Shown here one piece after another: positions 7,802 to 15,944 of a DNA stretch of 48,675 nucleotides; position 1 is the stretch's first letter, and each line of letters starts with the position of its first letter. The translations under genes and the position numbers were made by a program. This stretch comes from an uncultured Verrucomicrobiales bacterium (lineage in GTDB: Bacteria; Verrucomicrobiota; Verrucomicrobiia; Verrucomicrobiales; Akkermansiaceae): positions 1 to 48,675 of the forward strand of contig CALGZA010000020.1 of the NCBI GenBank assembly GCA_937934595.1, written 5' to 3'. The notes under the pieces were generated by a model. It saw only the letters and a program-made list of their open reading frames with translations, was not told the DNA's origin and made no database searches.

Positions 7802-8920
7802 TCACTCATGATGGTAAAACTCAGACCTCCTCCTAGCCAACCTGTTATACTTTGAAAAACTCTGATAATAACCACTCGTCTCAGGATAAATCCAATCCCT
7901 AGTATCTTCAATCCCTCTCCAATGATTGCACAAAGGATACTCTCTATAATACAAATCCCCTATATAACCTTCTGGAATAAGCTGATCAAATTCCCCCACA
8001 TAGATTTCTATAGTATCAATCGCTGCAGCCCACTTCATAATAAACTCCCAACGCTTCGGACTCATCGGAAATGAATCGTAAATAGAGGGCTCTATTAAAA
8101 GAATCCTCCTCCCATCCATACCTGAACGCCACTCCTCATCCAAATTCCATATACTGTAAAGTATCACATCATCATCCACTAAAACAGGCATAGCATTAGA
8201 TTCAGGATATTCATTGAACAAATTCAACCCGCTACGCTCTTCTAATAACGCAGGCACCCGCATTTCAGACAACTCCTCATAAGAAATATCCAACCAGGTC
8301 CCATGCTGCTCAGTCCCAGAAAACCGATTCAAATTATCCTGATTAGCTATATACTTTTTCTGACTAAAACTACCCGCCACCCACTGCCAAGACAACGTGT
8401 TACTTGCCAAATCACCATCTAATAGATGATAGAACAACCACTTCGCAGGCTCAACCCAATGCGTCCTACCAGTATTAACAATGACTCCCGCTAACCACAA
8501 CCTTTCATGATTATGAAGATATCCATCATTCACCAAATTCTTTACCGCTTCATCTAAAACATGCACTCCTGAGGACAAAGTCACATCAACAATACTCCTA
8601 GGCACCAATGTATGAGCAACCCCTTCCTGCGGACACCTCAAATCCTTAAAAATATCATCTCCCCTACTCTGCCAGACACGGTGATAATACTCTCGCCAAG
8701 CAAACTCACTCAAAAGCTTATCACAAGCCTCTTCACCATGCTCAATAATCAGACTAGCTATCACCTCAGCAGGTGATAACACTCCATGGGTGAAATAAGA
8801 GCTTAGATGAGTAACAGCCCCATCTAGAAAATTTCTCGTCTTGGTATATTCTATTGGCTGTATTGACGCCAACATACGCATTAGATTCTTTCTATTTGAA
8901 CCAAGAAAATTCTTCATCAT
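7802..8920 (-). CDS. Cryptochrome/photolyase-like FAD-binding protein with the FAD domain first
   Basis: The 372-residue product starts almost directly with the helical FAD-binding domain of the photolyase family: RNFLDGAVTHLSSYFTHGVLS near residues 28-48, FAWREYYHRVWQ near 74-85, HNHERLWLAG near 137-146, and LSWQWVAGSFSQKKY with ANQDNLNRFSG near 175-202. The usual N-terminal alpha/beta antenna domain (VWFRxDLRxxDN) is absent. Instead an alpha/beta-looking region follows at about 245-372 (RILLIEPS, IEIYVGEFDQL, YREYP, EDTRDWIYPE). This matches, from memory, a family of shortened photolyase-like proteins known in Bacteroidetes. DNA repair activity is unproven. The true start may be one of the internal methionines near residues 15-17. 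Confidence 0.82.
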   Translation of the reverse strand: MMKNFLGSNRKNLMRMLASIQPIEYTKTRNFLDGAVTHLSSYFTHGVLSPAEVIASLIIEHGEEACDKLLSEFAWREYYHRVWQSRGDDIFKDLRCPQEGVAHTLVPRSIVDVTLSSGVHVLDEAVKNLVNDGYLHNHERLWLAGVIVNTGRTHWVEPAKWLFYHLLDGDLASNTLSWQWVAGSFSQKKYIANQDNLNRFSGTEQHGTWLDISYEELSEMRVPALLEERSGLNLFNEYPESNAMPVLVDDDVILYSIWNLDEEWRSGMDGRRILLIEPSIYDSFPMSPKRWEFIMKWAAAIDTIEIYVGEFDQLIPEGYIGDLYYREYPLCNHWRGIEDTRDWIYPETSGYYQSFSKYNRLARRRSEFYHHE

Positions 8921-8971
8921 TCACAAAATATCCTCATAAAACTTAAGAACAAGCACCTAATCCAAAAAATA

Positions 8972-9721
8972 CTAATACAAGCCAAGTGCCTGCCTAAAAC
9001 AAGCAACCGCAAAACTAAACTTACTTTTCGTAGGCCTCACTGGCTTCACCACACTCCACCCCTTCCTCTCCCCATACTCTAACAATTTAGCCGTCGGATG
9101 CACCATCGTATTATCTTCACATATGTCTAACATTGGAATATCCGCATGACTATCAGAATAACCGTAACTACCCTCTAGAACCTCTCCATCTTCCCATTCT
9201 TCAGGAAAATGAGGCCTCATCCGCCCTAACTTGACTGCACCTTTGTTATTCCCCCCCAATATATCAGGAAAAAACCTCACTCTACCATCCACCTCTAAAC
9301 GAGTACCGTAATAATGGTCAAACCCCATCTTCTGAGCTAAATACTTAACCCATACCTCCGGACTCGCACTATTCAGAATAGTCAGACGCCCCGCATCCTT
9401 ATGCTCTTTAACAATCTCTAATACATCCTCATACATACCAGAAGGAAATATCTCATCTACAAACTCACGTGCATATGCATCCAATGTCTCCTCATCCATT
9501 AAAGCCAAATAATTCAAAAACACCCGTTTCATACCTCCAGCTCCAAGCACCTTCGTAAAAGGAAGAAAAGGTATCAACACTAATACATGTAACCTCCTCA
9601 ATGGCTCGCGCTTCAATACAAAATTACAAAACAACAGCTGCGTATCCCAAGGCACTATCGTCTGATCAAGATCGAATAGCGCATAGCCAGATTTTCCAGA
9701 TTCCTTCATATACATATACAT
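8972..9721 (-). CDS. HAD-superfamily subfamily IB phosphatase
   Basis: A 249-residue hydrolase with the HAD motif I LFDLDQTIV near residues 16-24 (nucleophile Asp18, acid/base Asp20), motif II ILNSAS near 115-120, and motif IV YGYSDSHADIPML near 185-197. The order and the small helical cap after motif I fit the IB group, which includes phosphoserine phosphatase-like enzymes and phospholipid-pathway phosphatases. The substrate cannot be told. It lies five bases downstream of the phosphofructokinase gene and 51 bases upstream of the photolyase-like gene, so the three are probably co-transcribed. Several ATGs cluster at the start (MYMYMK), leaving a few residues uncertain. Confidence 0.85.
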   Translation of the reverse strand: MYMYMKESGKSGYALFDLDQTIVPWDTQLLFCNFVLKREPLRRLHVLVLIPFLPFTKVLGAGGMKRVFLNYLALMDEETLDAYAREFVDEIFPSGMYEDVLEIVKEHKDAGRLTILNSASPEVWVKYLAQKMGFDHYYGTRLEVDGRVRFFPDILGGNNKGAVKLGRMRPHFPEEWEDGEVLEGSYGYSDSHADIPMLDICEDNTMVHPTAKLLEYGERKGWSVVKPVRPTKSKFSFAVACFRQALGLY

Positions 9722-9726
9722 TAATA

Positions 9727-10800
9727 CTAATCACCTAAACATATCCCTATCGCCCTCGCTGTCTCAACCTCTTCACCCTCAGGGTCAACAAGCTTTAACT
9801 TATGCACAGCTTTCTCAATAGATGACGACGTTACATGATAAGACTGATAACTCACCATACGACCAAACCTACCCTCTTCCGCCAACTTAACCGCCTTCAC
9901 CCCAAAGCGTGCTCCCAATATCCTATCTAACCCAGTCGGCGCTCCACCACGCTGTAAATGCCCTAACGTACAAGCACGCGTCTCCTTACCCGTCCTAACA
10001 GCCAACTCATTTGCCACAAAATCCCCTATGCCTCCCAGCCTCACATCAGATCCATCATCATTCTTATTGGTTAGCAACTTCCCATCCGGTGTACGAGCAC
10101 CCTCAGCTACTATAACCATAGAACTATGATTACCCTTAGCCTCCCTGTCCTTGATAAACTGAGCCACCTTATCAAGTGAAAACTCTATCTCTGGAAGAAG
10201 AATAACATTCGCACCACCAGCTATCCCTCCCCATAAAGCGATCCACCCAGCATTTCTCCCCATCACCTCTACAACCATCACTCGCTTGTGACTCAACGCA
10301 GTTGTATGCAACCTATCCATCGCATCCACTACACAGGAAACAGCACTATCAAACCCAAACGTCATCGCAGTCGCCTGCAAGTCATTATCAATCGTCTTAG
10401 GCACTCCTATCACAGGAAAACCAGCCTTATAAAGATGAAGCGCAGTAGACAAAGATCCATCCCCTCCCACCACAATAAGAGCCCTTATCTCCAACTGACT
10501 CATCGTACGACTCGCCTTCTTAATAACCATTTCAGCAATCTCCTCCTTAGTTCCCTCTCCCATCTTAGCCGCCAGACTAACCTTATTAGTCGTCCCTAAT
10601 ATTGTTCCACCTAACTTCAAAATCCCAACAGTATCTTCAGGATCTAATACCTGATAATCACCAGGTGGCAGTAAACCCTCAAACCCATCGCGAAACCCTA
10701 TCACCTCCCAGCCCAATTTATGCGCAGCACCCACCACACCATGAATAACAGCATTCAGCCCAGGACAATCACCACCACTATTAAGAATTCCGATTCTCAT
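9727..10800 (-). CDS. pfkA: 6-phosphofructokinase
   Basis: This enzyme phosphorylates fructose 6-phosphate in glycolysis. The 357-residue protein has MRIGILNSGGDCPGLNAV at its start, GGDGSLSTA at 112-120, VPKTIDNDL at 133-141 (the catalytic Asp lies in TIDND), and MGRNAGWIAL near 179-189. The residue pair that separates phosphoryl donors is mixed: glycine in GGDGS as in ATP enzymes, but lysine in PKTIDND, where classical bacterial ATP enzymes have glycine and PPi enzymes have lysine. This combination occurs in known family branches that mostly use ATP, so ATP is the first guess. It leads an apparent minus-strand operon. Confidence 0.92.
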   Translation of the reverse strand: MRIGILNSGGDCPGLNAVIHGVVGAAHKLGWEVIGFRDGFEGLLPPGDYQVLDPEDTVGILKLGGTILGTTNKVSLAAKMGEGTKEEIAEMVIKKASRTMSQLEIRALIVVGGDGSLSTALHLYKAGFPVIGVPKTIDNDLQATAMTFGFDSAVSCVVDAMDRLHTTALSHKRVMVVEVMGRNAGWIALWGGIAGGANVILLPEIEFSLDKVAQFIKDREAKGNHSSMVIVAEGARTPDGKLLTNKNDDGSDVRLGGIGDFVANELAVRTGKETRACTLGHLQRGGAPTGLDRILGARFGVKAVKLAEEGRFGRMVSYQSYHVTSSSIEKAVHKLKLVDPEGEEVETARAIGICLGD

Positions 10801-10907
10801 GCAAAAGAAGTATCAAATCACCAGATCACCGACAAGACTTTAACCTCACTCAATGCATGCAAACCAAATAGCCATACAAACCAATCTCCCCAATAAAAAA
10901 ACAAACA

Positions 10908-12254
10908 CTACTTCGCCACCTCCTTTAGCTCCTTAAAACGGGCTCGCATTTCTTTAAGTATTACAGAACCTTCCTTCTCCTTAATAAGATCTTTCTCCTC
11001 AAAGGGATCCTCCGTGATATGAAAAAGCTGCTCACGCCCATAATCAGGCCAATAAAAATATTTCCACCCCTTCCTAACAAGAGCCTCTGAAGCAGGTATC
11101 CTATTCTTATTACTTATAATCCCATGCTCATAAAAGAACTCCGTGCGCCAATCCTCCACATTCTTCCCTGAATACAAAACCTCCAGGTCCCTCCCCTGCA
11201 TCCCATCAGGAACCTTATTACCTGTAGCTGCCAATATCGTAGGAGCCAAATCCACATTCAAAGCAAAACGGTCATCCGTCTTACCCCTAATAGCCGAATC
11301 CATCCTAGGATCACGGATAATAAGCGGAACACGAATACTCTCCTGATGCGGATACCATTTATCAGCAAGCCCATGCTCTCCATGATAATACCCATTATCA
11401 GCAGTAAAAATAATCAACGTCTGATCATAAACACCCTGCTCCTTAAGCTTAGCTATAACCTCACCACACACACTATCCACCTCAGTAGCTAGTCGATAGT
11501 AATTCTTCATCATCGTCTGATACTTTTCCGGCGTATCAAAGCGCCAACGCCAACGTATCCTCCCCTCATTCTTCTCATTCTGCAGAAACTCAGGAAGCCT
11601 CTTCATCGCAGCCTCAGTCGCAGTCTTTGGCAAAGGAACATCTATGTCCTTATACAAATCCATACTCCCAGGCTGTGGCAAAAATTGCTTCGGATTGTGA
11701 TCTTCAGCATGCGTAGCAAAAAAAGCCACCGTCAGCAAAAACGGCTTATCCCTCGGACGCTTCTCAAGAAACTCCATCGCATCATCCTCATTTTTTTGAG
11801 TCACGTGAATCTTGCTGCCATCCTTCCGCTTTATCCAATGATAACCAGAGTATGCTCGCCCAAAATCAAATTTATCCTTAGGAAACTTTCCACCATGCCA
11901 CTTCCCCACATGGCCTAAATAATAACCATCCTGCCGGAGCACACCTGGAAAAGTCTCACTCCAAGGAGTCTTGAAGAAACGAAAACTCCTATTCCCATGC
12001 CTAGACATCCACTGCCCTGTAAACAGTGACGAGCGACTCACCCCGCATATAGCCGTCGTCACACAGCTATGAGTAAACCTAAAGCCATCTGCAGCTAACT
12101 TATCTATATTCGGGGTCTTCAGAAAAGGATGCCCAGCCACGCCTAATGTATCAAACCGCCAATCATCAGCGTAAAGTATAACAACATTCGGCTTCTTAAC
12201 AGTCGCATGCAGAGCTGTGCTAAAAGCCAGCATTAATAATAAAAATAATCTCAT
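10908..12254 (-). CDS. Secreted S1-family sulfatase (CGVSR active site)
   Basis: A 448-residue sulfatase with a signal peptide (1-17) and the N-terminal metal-binding motif NVVILYADD (Asp30, Asp31). The expected formylglycine site is Cys70 in [18 protein letters not shown]; position +2 is Val rather than the Pro or Ala of the classical C-x-P-x-R motif. Other family features follow: GHVGKWHGG near 116, FFATHAEDH near 179, and [23 protein letters not shown] near 285-307. It probably cleaves sulfate esters on algal or animal glycans in the periplasm or outside the cell, given its signal peptide. The substrate is unknown. It stands alone on the minus strand. Confidence 0.92.
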   Translation of the reverse strand: MRLFLLLMLAFSTALHATVKKPNVVILYADDWRFDTLGVAGHPFLKTPNIDKLAADGFRFTHSCVTTAICGVSRSSLFTGQWMSRHGNRSFRFFKTPWSETFPGVLRQDGYYLGHVGKWHGGKFPKDKFDFGRAYSGYHWIKRKDGSKIHVTQKNEDDAMEFLEKRPRDKPFLLTVAFFATHAEDHNPKQFLPQPGSMDLYKDIDVPLPKTATEAAMKRLPEFLQNEKNEGRIRWRWRFDTPEKYQTMMKNYYRLATEVDSVCGEVIAKLKEQGVYDQTLIIFTADNGYYHGEHGLADKWYPHQESIRVPLIIRDPRMDSAIRGKTDDRFALNVDLAPTILAATGNKVPDGMQGRDLEVLYSGKNVEDWRTEFFYEHGIISNKNRIPASEALVRKGWKYFYWPDYGREQLFHITEDPFEEKDLIKEKEGSVILKEMRARFKELKEVAK

Positions 12255-12338
12255 ATCAAATAAAGGTAACTAATGACGTTGTATCACCCATTACCATACA
12301 ATGAAAAGCTGAAGATTCAAAATATACTATTTCCAAGC

Positions 12339-12378
12339 AAAAAAAAGCCCTTACTCAGATGTAATACAACAAGTAAGG
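12339..12378 (-). terminator. Terminator of the superoxide dismutase gene
   Basis: On the minus strand, CCTTACT and AGTAAGG (12349-12355 with 12372-12378) form a 7-base stem with a 16-base loop, followed after three bases by eight T residues (the A run at 12339-12346). Confidence 0.7.
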
Positions 12379-12424
12379 ACCAAAATTAGAGCAAAACCTC
12401 TAATAACTCATTCTAGACAGTAAA

Positions 12425-13057
12425 CTAAACAGAACCATACTTAGCATACAACTCACCAACTACATCCCAGTTCACCACTTCAAAGAAAGCAGCTATATAA
12501 TCAGGACGACGGTTCTGGTAGTTCAAGTAATAAGCATGCTCCCAGACATCCAGCCCAAGAAGTGGCGCACATCCATCACAACATGAACCAGCCATCAATG
12601 GATTGTCCTGATTCGGTGAAGAACAAACAGAAAGCTTACCCTCACCACATGCACACAACCATGCCCAACCAGAGCCAAATCGGGTTGCCCCTGCATTAGA
12701 AAATTCAGCCTTAAAATTATCAAATGATCCAAATGAAGCATCTATTGCCGCAGCAAGATCACCCGTTGGTGCAGACGCCCCACCTGGCTTGATCACATCC
12801 CAGAACAAACTATGATTAAAATGTCCACCACCGTTATTCCTCACTGCACCCTGAATGTCAGCAGGAACCTTGTCTAAATTCTTCATGAGCTCACATATCT
12901 TCATCCCCTCAAGCTCCGCATTCCCACTAATCGCTGCATTAAGCTTACTCACATAAGCATTGTGATGCTTGCTATGGTGAATCTCCATAGTCGCTGCATC
13001 AATGTGTGGCTCAAGCGCATCATACGCGTATCCTAGTTCTGGTAGTTCAAATGCCAT
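12425..13057 (-). CDS. sodA: Superoxide dismutase, Fe/Mn family, with extra cysteine cluster
   Basis: The enzyme converts superoxide to oxygen and hydrogen peroxide. The 210-residue protein has all four metal ligands: His27, His82 (GGGHFNH), Asp170 and His174 ([21 protein letters not shown]). Gly at the position before GGH together with Gln150 in PNQDNPL suggests the manganese type. Unusually, it has six cysteines in or near the metal-domain hairpin (135, 137, 145, 159, 160, 163), in the segments [11 protein letters not shown] and GSCCDGC, where typical enzymes have none. There is no signal peptide. The mRNA leader is short, A-rich and without a Shine-Dalgarno sequence. Confidence 0.93.
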   Translation of the reverse strand: MAFELPELGYAYDALEPHIDAATMEIHHSKHHNAYVSKLNAAISGNAELEGMKICELMKNLDKVPADIQGAVRNNGGGHFNHSLFWDVIKPGGASAPTGDLAAAIDASFGSFDNFKAEFSNAGATRFGSGWAWLCACGEGKLSVCSSPNQDNPLMAGSCCDGCAPLLGLDVWEHAYYLNYQNRRPDYIAAFFEVVNWDVVGELYAKYGSV

Positions 13058-13197
13058 AATATAATTTTTTCGTTGTGTTTTCTTAAATTAAGTAATCATA
13101 AATGATGACATTCAGCAAATATCTTGCTTGCAGATCATCATTCACCGCCACAGTATGCGTCTGTAAATTTAATTCGCAAGAAAGAATCTTAAAAGCC

Positions 13198-14055
13198 ATG
13201 CCATCATACACACTCGCGTTCTCACCCGACCTCTCCACAGATGCATACATCTGCATCGCAGCAGCACTCATCATCGGTATCCTTAATACCTGGCTATACT
13301 GCTCCGGATCAAAAAAAGCCGCTGTCGCAACCATTGCAGCTCAGCTAGAAATCGAACGCTCTAACTCTCTGCAAGCAAACCAAAGATTAGCAACCTCATT
13401 AGAAGACGTTAACGCTCTTCGCCGCTCAGAAGCTAACCTCATCCAGACCCGTGCAGAATTAACCGCCAAAATCAACAGCCTAGAAGAAAACTCCACCAAC
13501 AAAGAAAATATCTCCAATGACATCCAAGCAAAAATAGGAGAAACACTCAAAAACATCTCAACTGAATCCATAAAATCAAACCAAGAACAATTCATCAAAC
13601 TCGCTCAAGAATCCATCGGTTCACAAAAACAACAGATCACTCATGACCTAACCGAGCACAAAAATAAAGTAGAAACCATCCTCCTACCGCTCTCAACCTC
13701 AATAGAAAAAATCAACCAACAACTCCAAAAAATAGAAGAAAATAACGAGCAATCACAAAATCACATCCAACAACAATTCAAAAATCTCGCCGAAAGCCAA
13801 AGAGAATTTCAAGAGGAAACCACACAGCTCATCCAAAACCCAAAGGAATCCACAAACATCAGTGCCTCACTTATCAATGAAATATCTCGTAACCCAAAGG
13901 TCAAAAGAACTCTCAGCATCCCCAGCGAATCAAAAAAACCATTCGAGCCAATTGACTCACTAGTAGACGACAACGATGACGAAGACTTCTCACCAGACTC
14001 CCTAGAAGAAGAATTCCGCGGCTTCACCGCCAGCTCAGACGGCGAAGGAATCTAG
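13198..14055 (+). CDS. RmuC-like membrane coiled-coil protein lacking the nuclease domain
   Basis: Using the ATG at 13198 gives 285 residues; a longer frame from 13102 would run into the divergent sod upstream region and adds no recognisable sequence. One transmembrane helix (about residues 15-35) is followed by a long coiled coil. The segment with ESIKSNQEQFIKLAQESI, a downstream LLPLSTSIEKINQQLQKIE, and QFKNLAESQREFQEET resembles the region before the nuclease domain of RmuC. The RmuC nuclease core (RGRWGE... onward) is missing; the protein ends in an acidic tail with DDNDDEDF. Its stop codon overlaps that of the convergent next gene. It may be a paralogue that keeps only the scaffold of RmuC. 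Confidence 0.6.
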   Translation: MPSYTLAFSPDLSTDAYICIAAALIIGILNTWLYCSGSKKAAVATIAAQLEIERSNSLQANQRLATSLEDVNALRRSEANLIQTRAELTAKINSLEENSTNKENISNDIQAKIGETLKNISTESIKSNQEQFIKLAQESIGSQKQQITHDLTEHKNKVETILLPLSTSIEKINQQLQKIEENNEQSQNHIQQQFKNLAESQREFQEETTQLIQNPKESTNISASLINEISRNPKVKRTLSIPSESKKPFEPIDSLVDDNDDEDFSPDSLEEEFRGFTASSDGEGI

Positions 14056-14507
14056 ACCGAATACTCAGCCCAAGAACTCGTAGTCTCCCAGATACGAACC
14101 ACCTTCAGGCGCACCTCTGCCCGCACAGGATACTCGTCATCAGGATTATTCACATGAAAAGCCAACTGCTCACTCGTGTGATCAAAAATTGTCCGCGCCA
14201 TAACCTCAGTTGTCGGATCCTCATTCTCAAATCCTATTATCCTGTCACCATAAGCATCTTTGAAAAAATCAAACTTAGGATCAGCCGTATTCATGCACAG
14301 CGCATGATCATAAGTCTCTATAAATTCTTCAACCATATGCTTCACCAACTTAAAGTCGAAAACCATCTCATGGTCATCTAAAGTATCTGCCTCAAACACC
14401 AACTCTACCTTGCGAGTATGCCCATGAGGAAAACGGCATTTATCAGGGTGCTTCGAAAGTAGATGGCCATTCTCCACTTCTATCATTTTACAAATTCGGT
14501 AAGGCAT
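14052..14507 (-). CDS. 6-pyruvoyl-tetrahydropterin synthase / QueD-family enzyme
   Basis: A 151-residue member of the PTPS fold. Zinc-binding histidines are at His15 (ENGHLL) and in FPHGH (His28, His30), with a nearby Cys24; MVFDF, DHALC and PTTEVMA follow in the family order, and the C-terminal strand reads KVVRIWETTSSWAEY. QueD makes 6-carboxy-tetrahydropterin on the way to queuosine and 7-deazaguanines, while PTPS acts in biopterin synthesis; the sequence alone does not decide. No other queuosine genes are nearby. It converges on the RmuC-like gene with a four-base CTAG in which both stop codons overlap. Confidence 0.85.
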   Translation of the reverse strand: MPYRICKMIEVENGHLLSKHPDKCRFPHGHTRKVELVFEADTLDDHEMVFDFKLVKHMVEEFIETYDHALCMNTADPKFDFFKDAYGDRIIGFENEDPTTEVMARTIFDHTSEQLAFHVNNPDDEYPVRAEVRLKVVRIWETTSSWAEYSV

Positions 14508-14706
14508 AATTTTTATTTATCTCGTGTCACACACATCTACCCCTTAAAATCACAAAATGAAAGAGGATTCTACAGCACCAGCAGCTAACCCCACATCACC
14601 CCATCAAAACACAACCATACTACACCCACCAAAGCATCTATTTTCTTGCATCACCGCTGCATACTAACAAGACTTTTGACGCCCCAGTAAAACACGAGCT
14701 CTCACC

Positions 14707-15186
14707 ATGAAAGGATCACCCATATTAGCTACAGCCATTGCATGCACCATCATGCTCAGCATGTATCTGTTAATGAAAACTACCCTCGGAGCTAACACCC
14801 CCACCCCACAAAAACTCACTCATCCTATACCATCCAACACCAAAACCAAAACCACCGCCAGCTCCGCCGCTCACCTCGAGATCTTCTTTTCCAAACCACC
14901 CACATCCTTCTCACTCACTCACCCTGCCACCAACACCACCATCCTTGAGATAAAAAAAATCCTCCACTCAGCAGACTGGAGCGGAGAAATATCCTTACCT
15001 ATCAATAAACTAACTACAAGCGATGTCGAAATCCTTGTAAAAGCCCAGTGGGCCACCCCAGCCCCCCACTACCACTTCATACAAGTCACCATCTCTCCAG
15101 ATGACCTAGACCCACTTACCAAGTCCATCAGATCTGAAAACAATATCTCAGACATCATGAACTTTCAATGGAAGGAGGAAGAATGA
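14707..15186 (+). CDS. Membrane-anchored protein of unknown function at the head of a metal-ABC operon
   Basis: A 159-residue protein with one N-terminal hydrophobic helix (residues about 6-25), a Pro/Thr/Lys-rich linker and a small globular domain of mixed alpha/beta character (about 55-159) containing WATPAPHYHFIQVTI. I do not recognise the family. Its stop codon overlaps the start of the ABC ATPase gene (ATGA at 15183-15186), and the ribosome-binding site of that gene lies inside its coding end, so the two are translationally coupled. It could be an outward-facing accessory factor for the transporter, but it does not resemble the usual solute-binding protein of this ABC class. Confidence 0.65.
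   Translation: MKGSPILATAIACTIMLSMYLLMKTTLGANTPTPQKLTHPIPSNTKTKTTASSAAHLEIFFSKPPTSFSLTHPATNTTILEIKKILHSADWSGEISLPINKLTTSDVEILVKAQWATPAPHYHFIQVTISPDDLDPLTKSIRSENNISDIMNFQWKEEE
15172..15178 (+). promoter_or_regulatory. Strong Shine-Dalgarno sequence deciding the ABC ATPase start
   Basis: AAGGAGG at 15172-15178 is a near-perfect anti-16S match placed four bases before the ATG at 15183. It is the only such site I saw among the genes examined in the window and supports ATG 15183 rather than the in-frame ATG at 15168. Confidence 0.8.
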
Positions 15187-15944
15187 CACACCACTCAAAC
15201 CACGAATGCTGCGAACATCACGAAAACCATCACGATATCGTAGTTAAAAACCTTACAGTAAATTACCGTAACCTAACCGCACTCAAAAACATCAGCTTCA
15301 ACAGCTCATGCGGAAACAGAATCGCCCTCATCGGCCCCAATGGCGGTGGCAAATCCACACTACTCAAATCCATCGCAGGACTCGTAAAAAAAACCACAGG
15401 AACAATACAATGGCGCGGTGAAGCCGTCAGCAAATGGTCAAGAGAGTTCGCATACCTCCCTCAAAGAGAAGAAGTCGACTGGAACTTCCCCATCACAGTC
15501 AGAGGACTCGTAGAAATGGGCCGCTACCCACAGCTAGGAATGTGGGGAAAATTCTCACATAAAGACATAGCCGCAGTCGATCAAGCTTTAGAATCCCTCG
15601 ACCTCTCAGACCTCCAGAACCGACAAATCAAACAGCTCTCAGGCGGACAACAACAACGCGCATTCATCGCCAGAGCCATAGCCCAAGAAGCCCACGTCCT
15701 ATTACTAGATGAACCCTTCACCGGCCTAGACCGTACAGCAGCAAAAACCCTTGGTGACCTCTTACACAAACTCGCCAGTGAAGGCAGACTCATCATCTCT
15801 TCACATCATGATCTACGCACCGCCACCGAGCTATTTAACCAAGTCCTACTTATCAACTGTGACATGGTAGCATTCGGAGAATCAAAAAAACTCATCACAA
15901 ATGACATGCTCGAGAAAACATTCCTAACCAAACACTCAAAATGA
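15183..15944 (+). CDS. Metal ABC transporter ATP-binding protein (zinc/manganese class)
   Basis: The 253-residue ATPase has Walker A GPNGGGKST near residue 50, the Q-loop in YLPQREEVDWNFP, the signature LSGGQQQRAFIARAIAQ, Walker B VLLLDEPF and the H-loop SSHHDL. The spacing and the YLPQ..DW.FP segment fit the ZnuC/SitB/MntB-type metal importers. An N-terminal extension (THHSNHECCEHHENHHD) is packed with His and Cys and probably binds metal in the cytoplasm. The stop overlaps the start of the permease gene by four bases. The solute-binding protein is not encoded nearby. Confidence 0.9.
   Translation: MTHHSNHECCEHHENHHDIVVKNLTVNYRNLTALKNISFNSSCGNRIALIGPNGGGKSTLLKSIAGLVKKTTGTIQWRGEAVSKWSREFAYLPQREEVDWNFPITVRGLVEMGRYPQLGMWGKFSHKDIAAVDQALESLDLSDLQNRQIKQLSGGQQQRAFIARAIAQEAHVLLLDEPFTGLDRTAAKTLGDLLHKLASEGRLIISSHHDLRTATELFNQVLLINCDMVAFGESKKLITNDMLEKTFLTKHSK

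Noticed and set aside
13102-13197. Upstream extension of the RmuC-like gene
   Set aside because: It would place 32 residues without family resemblance in the divergent promoter region of the sod gene.
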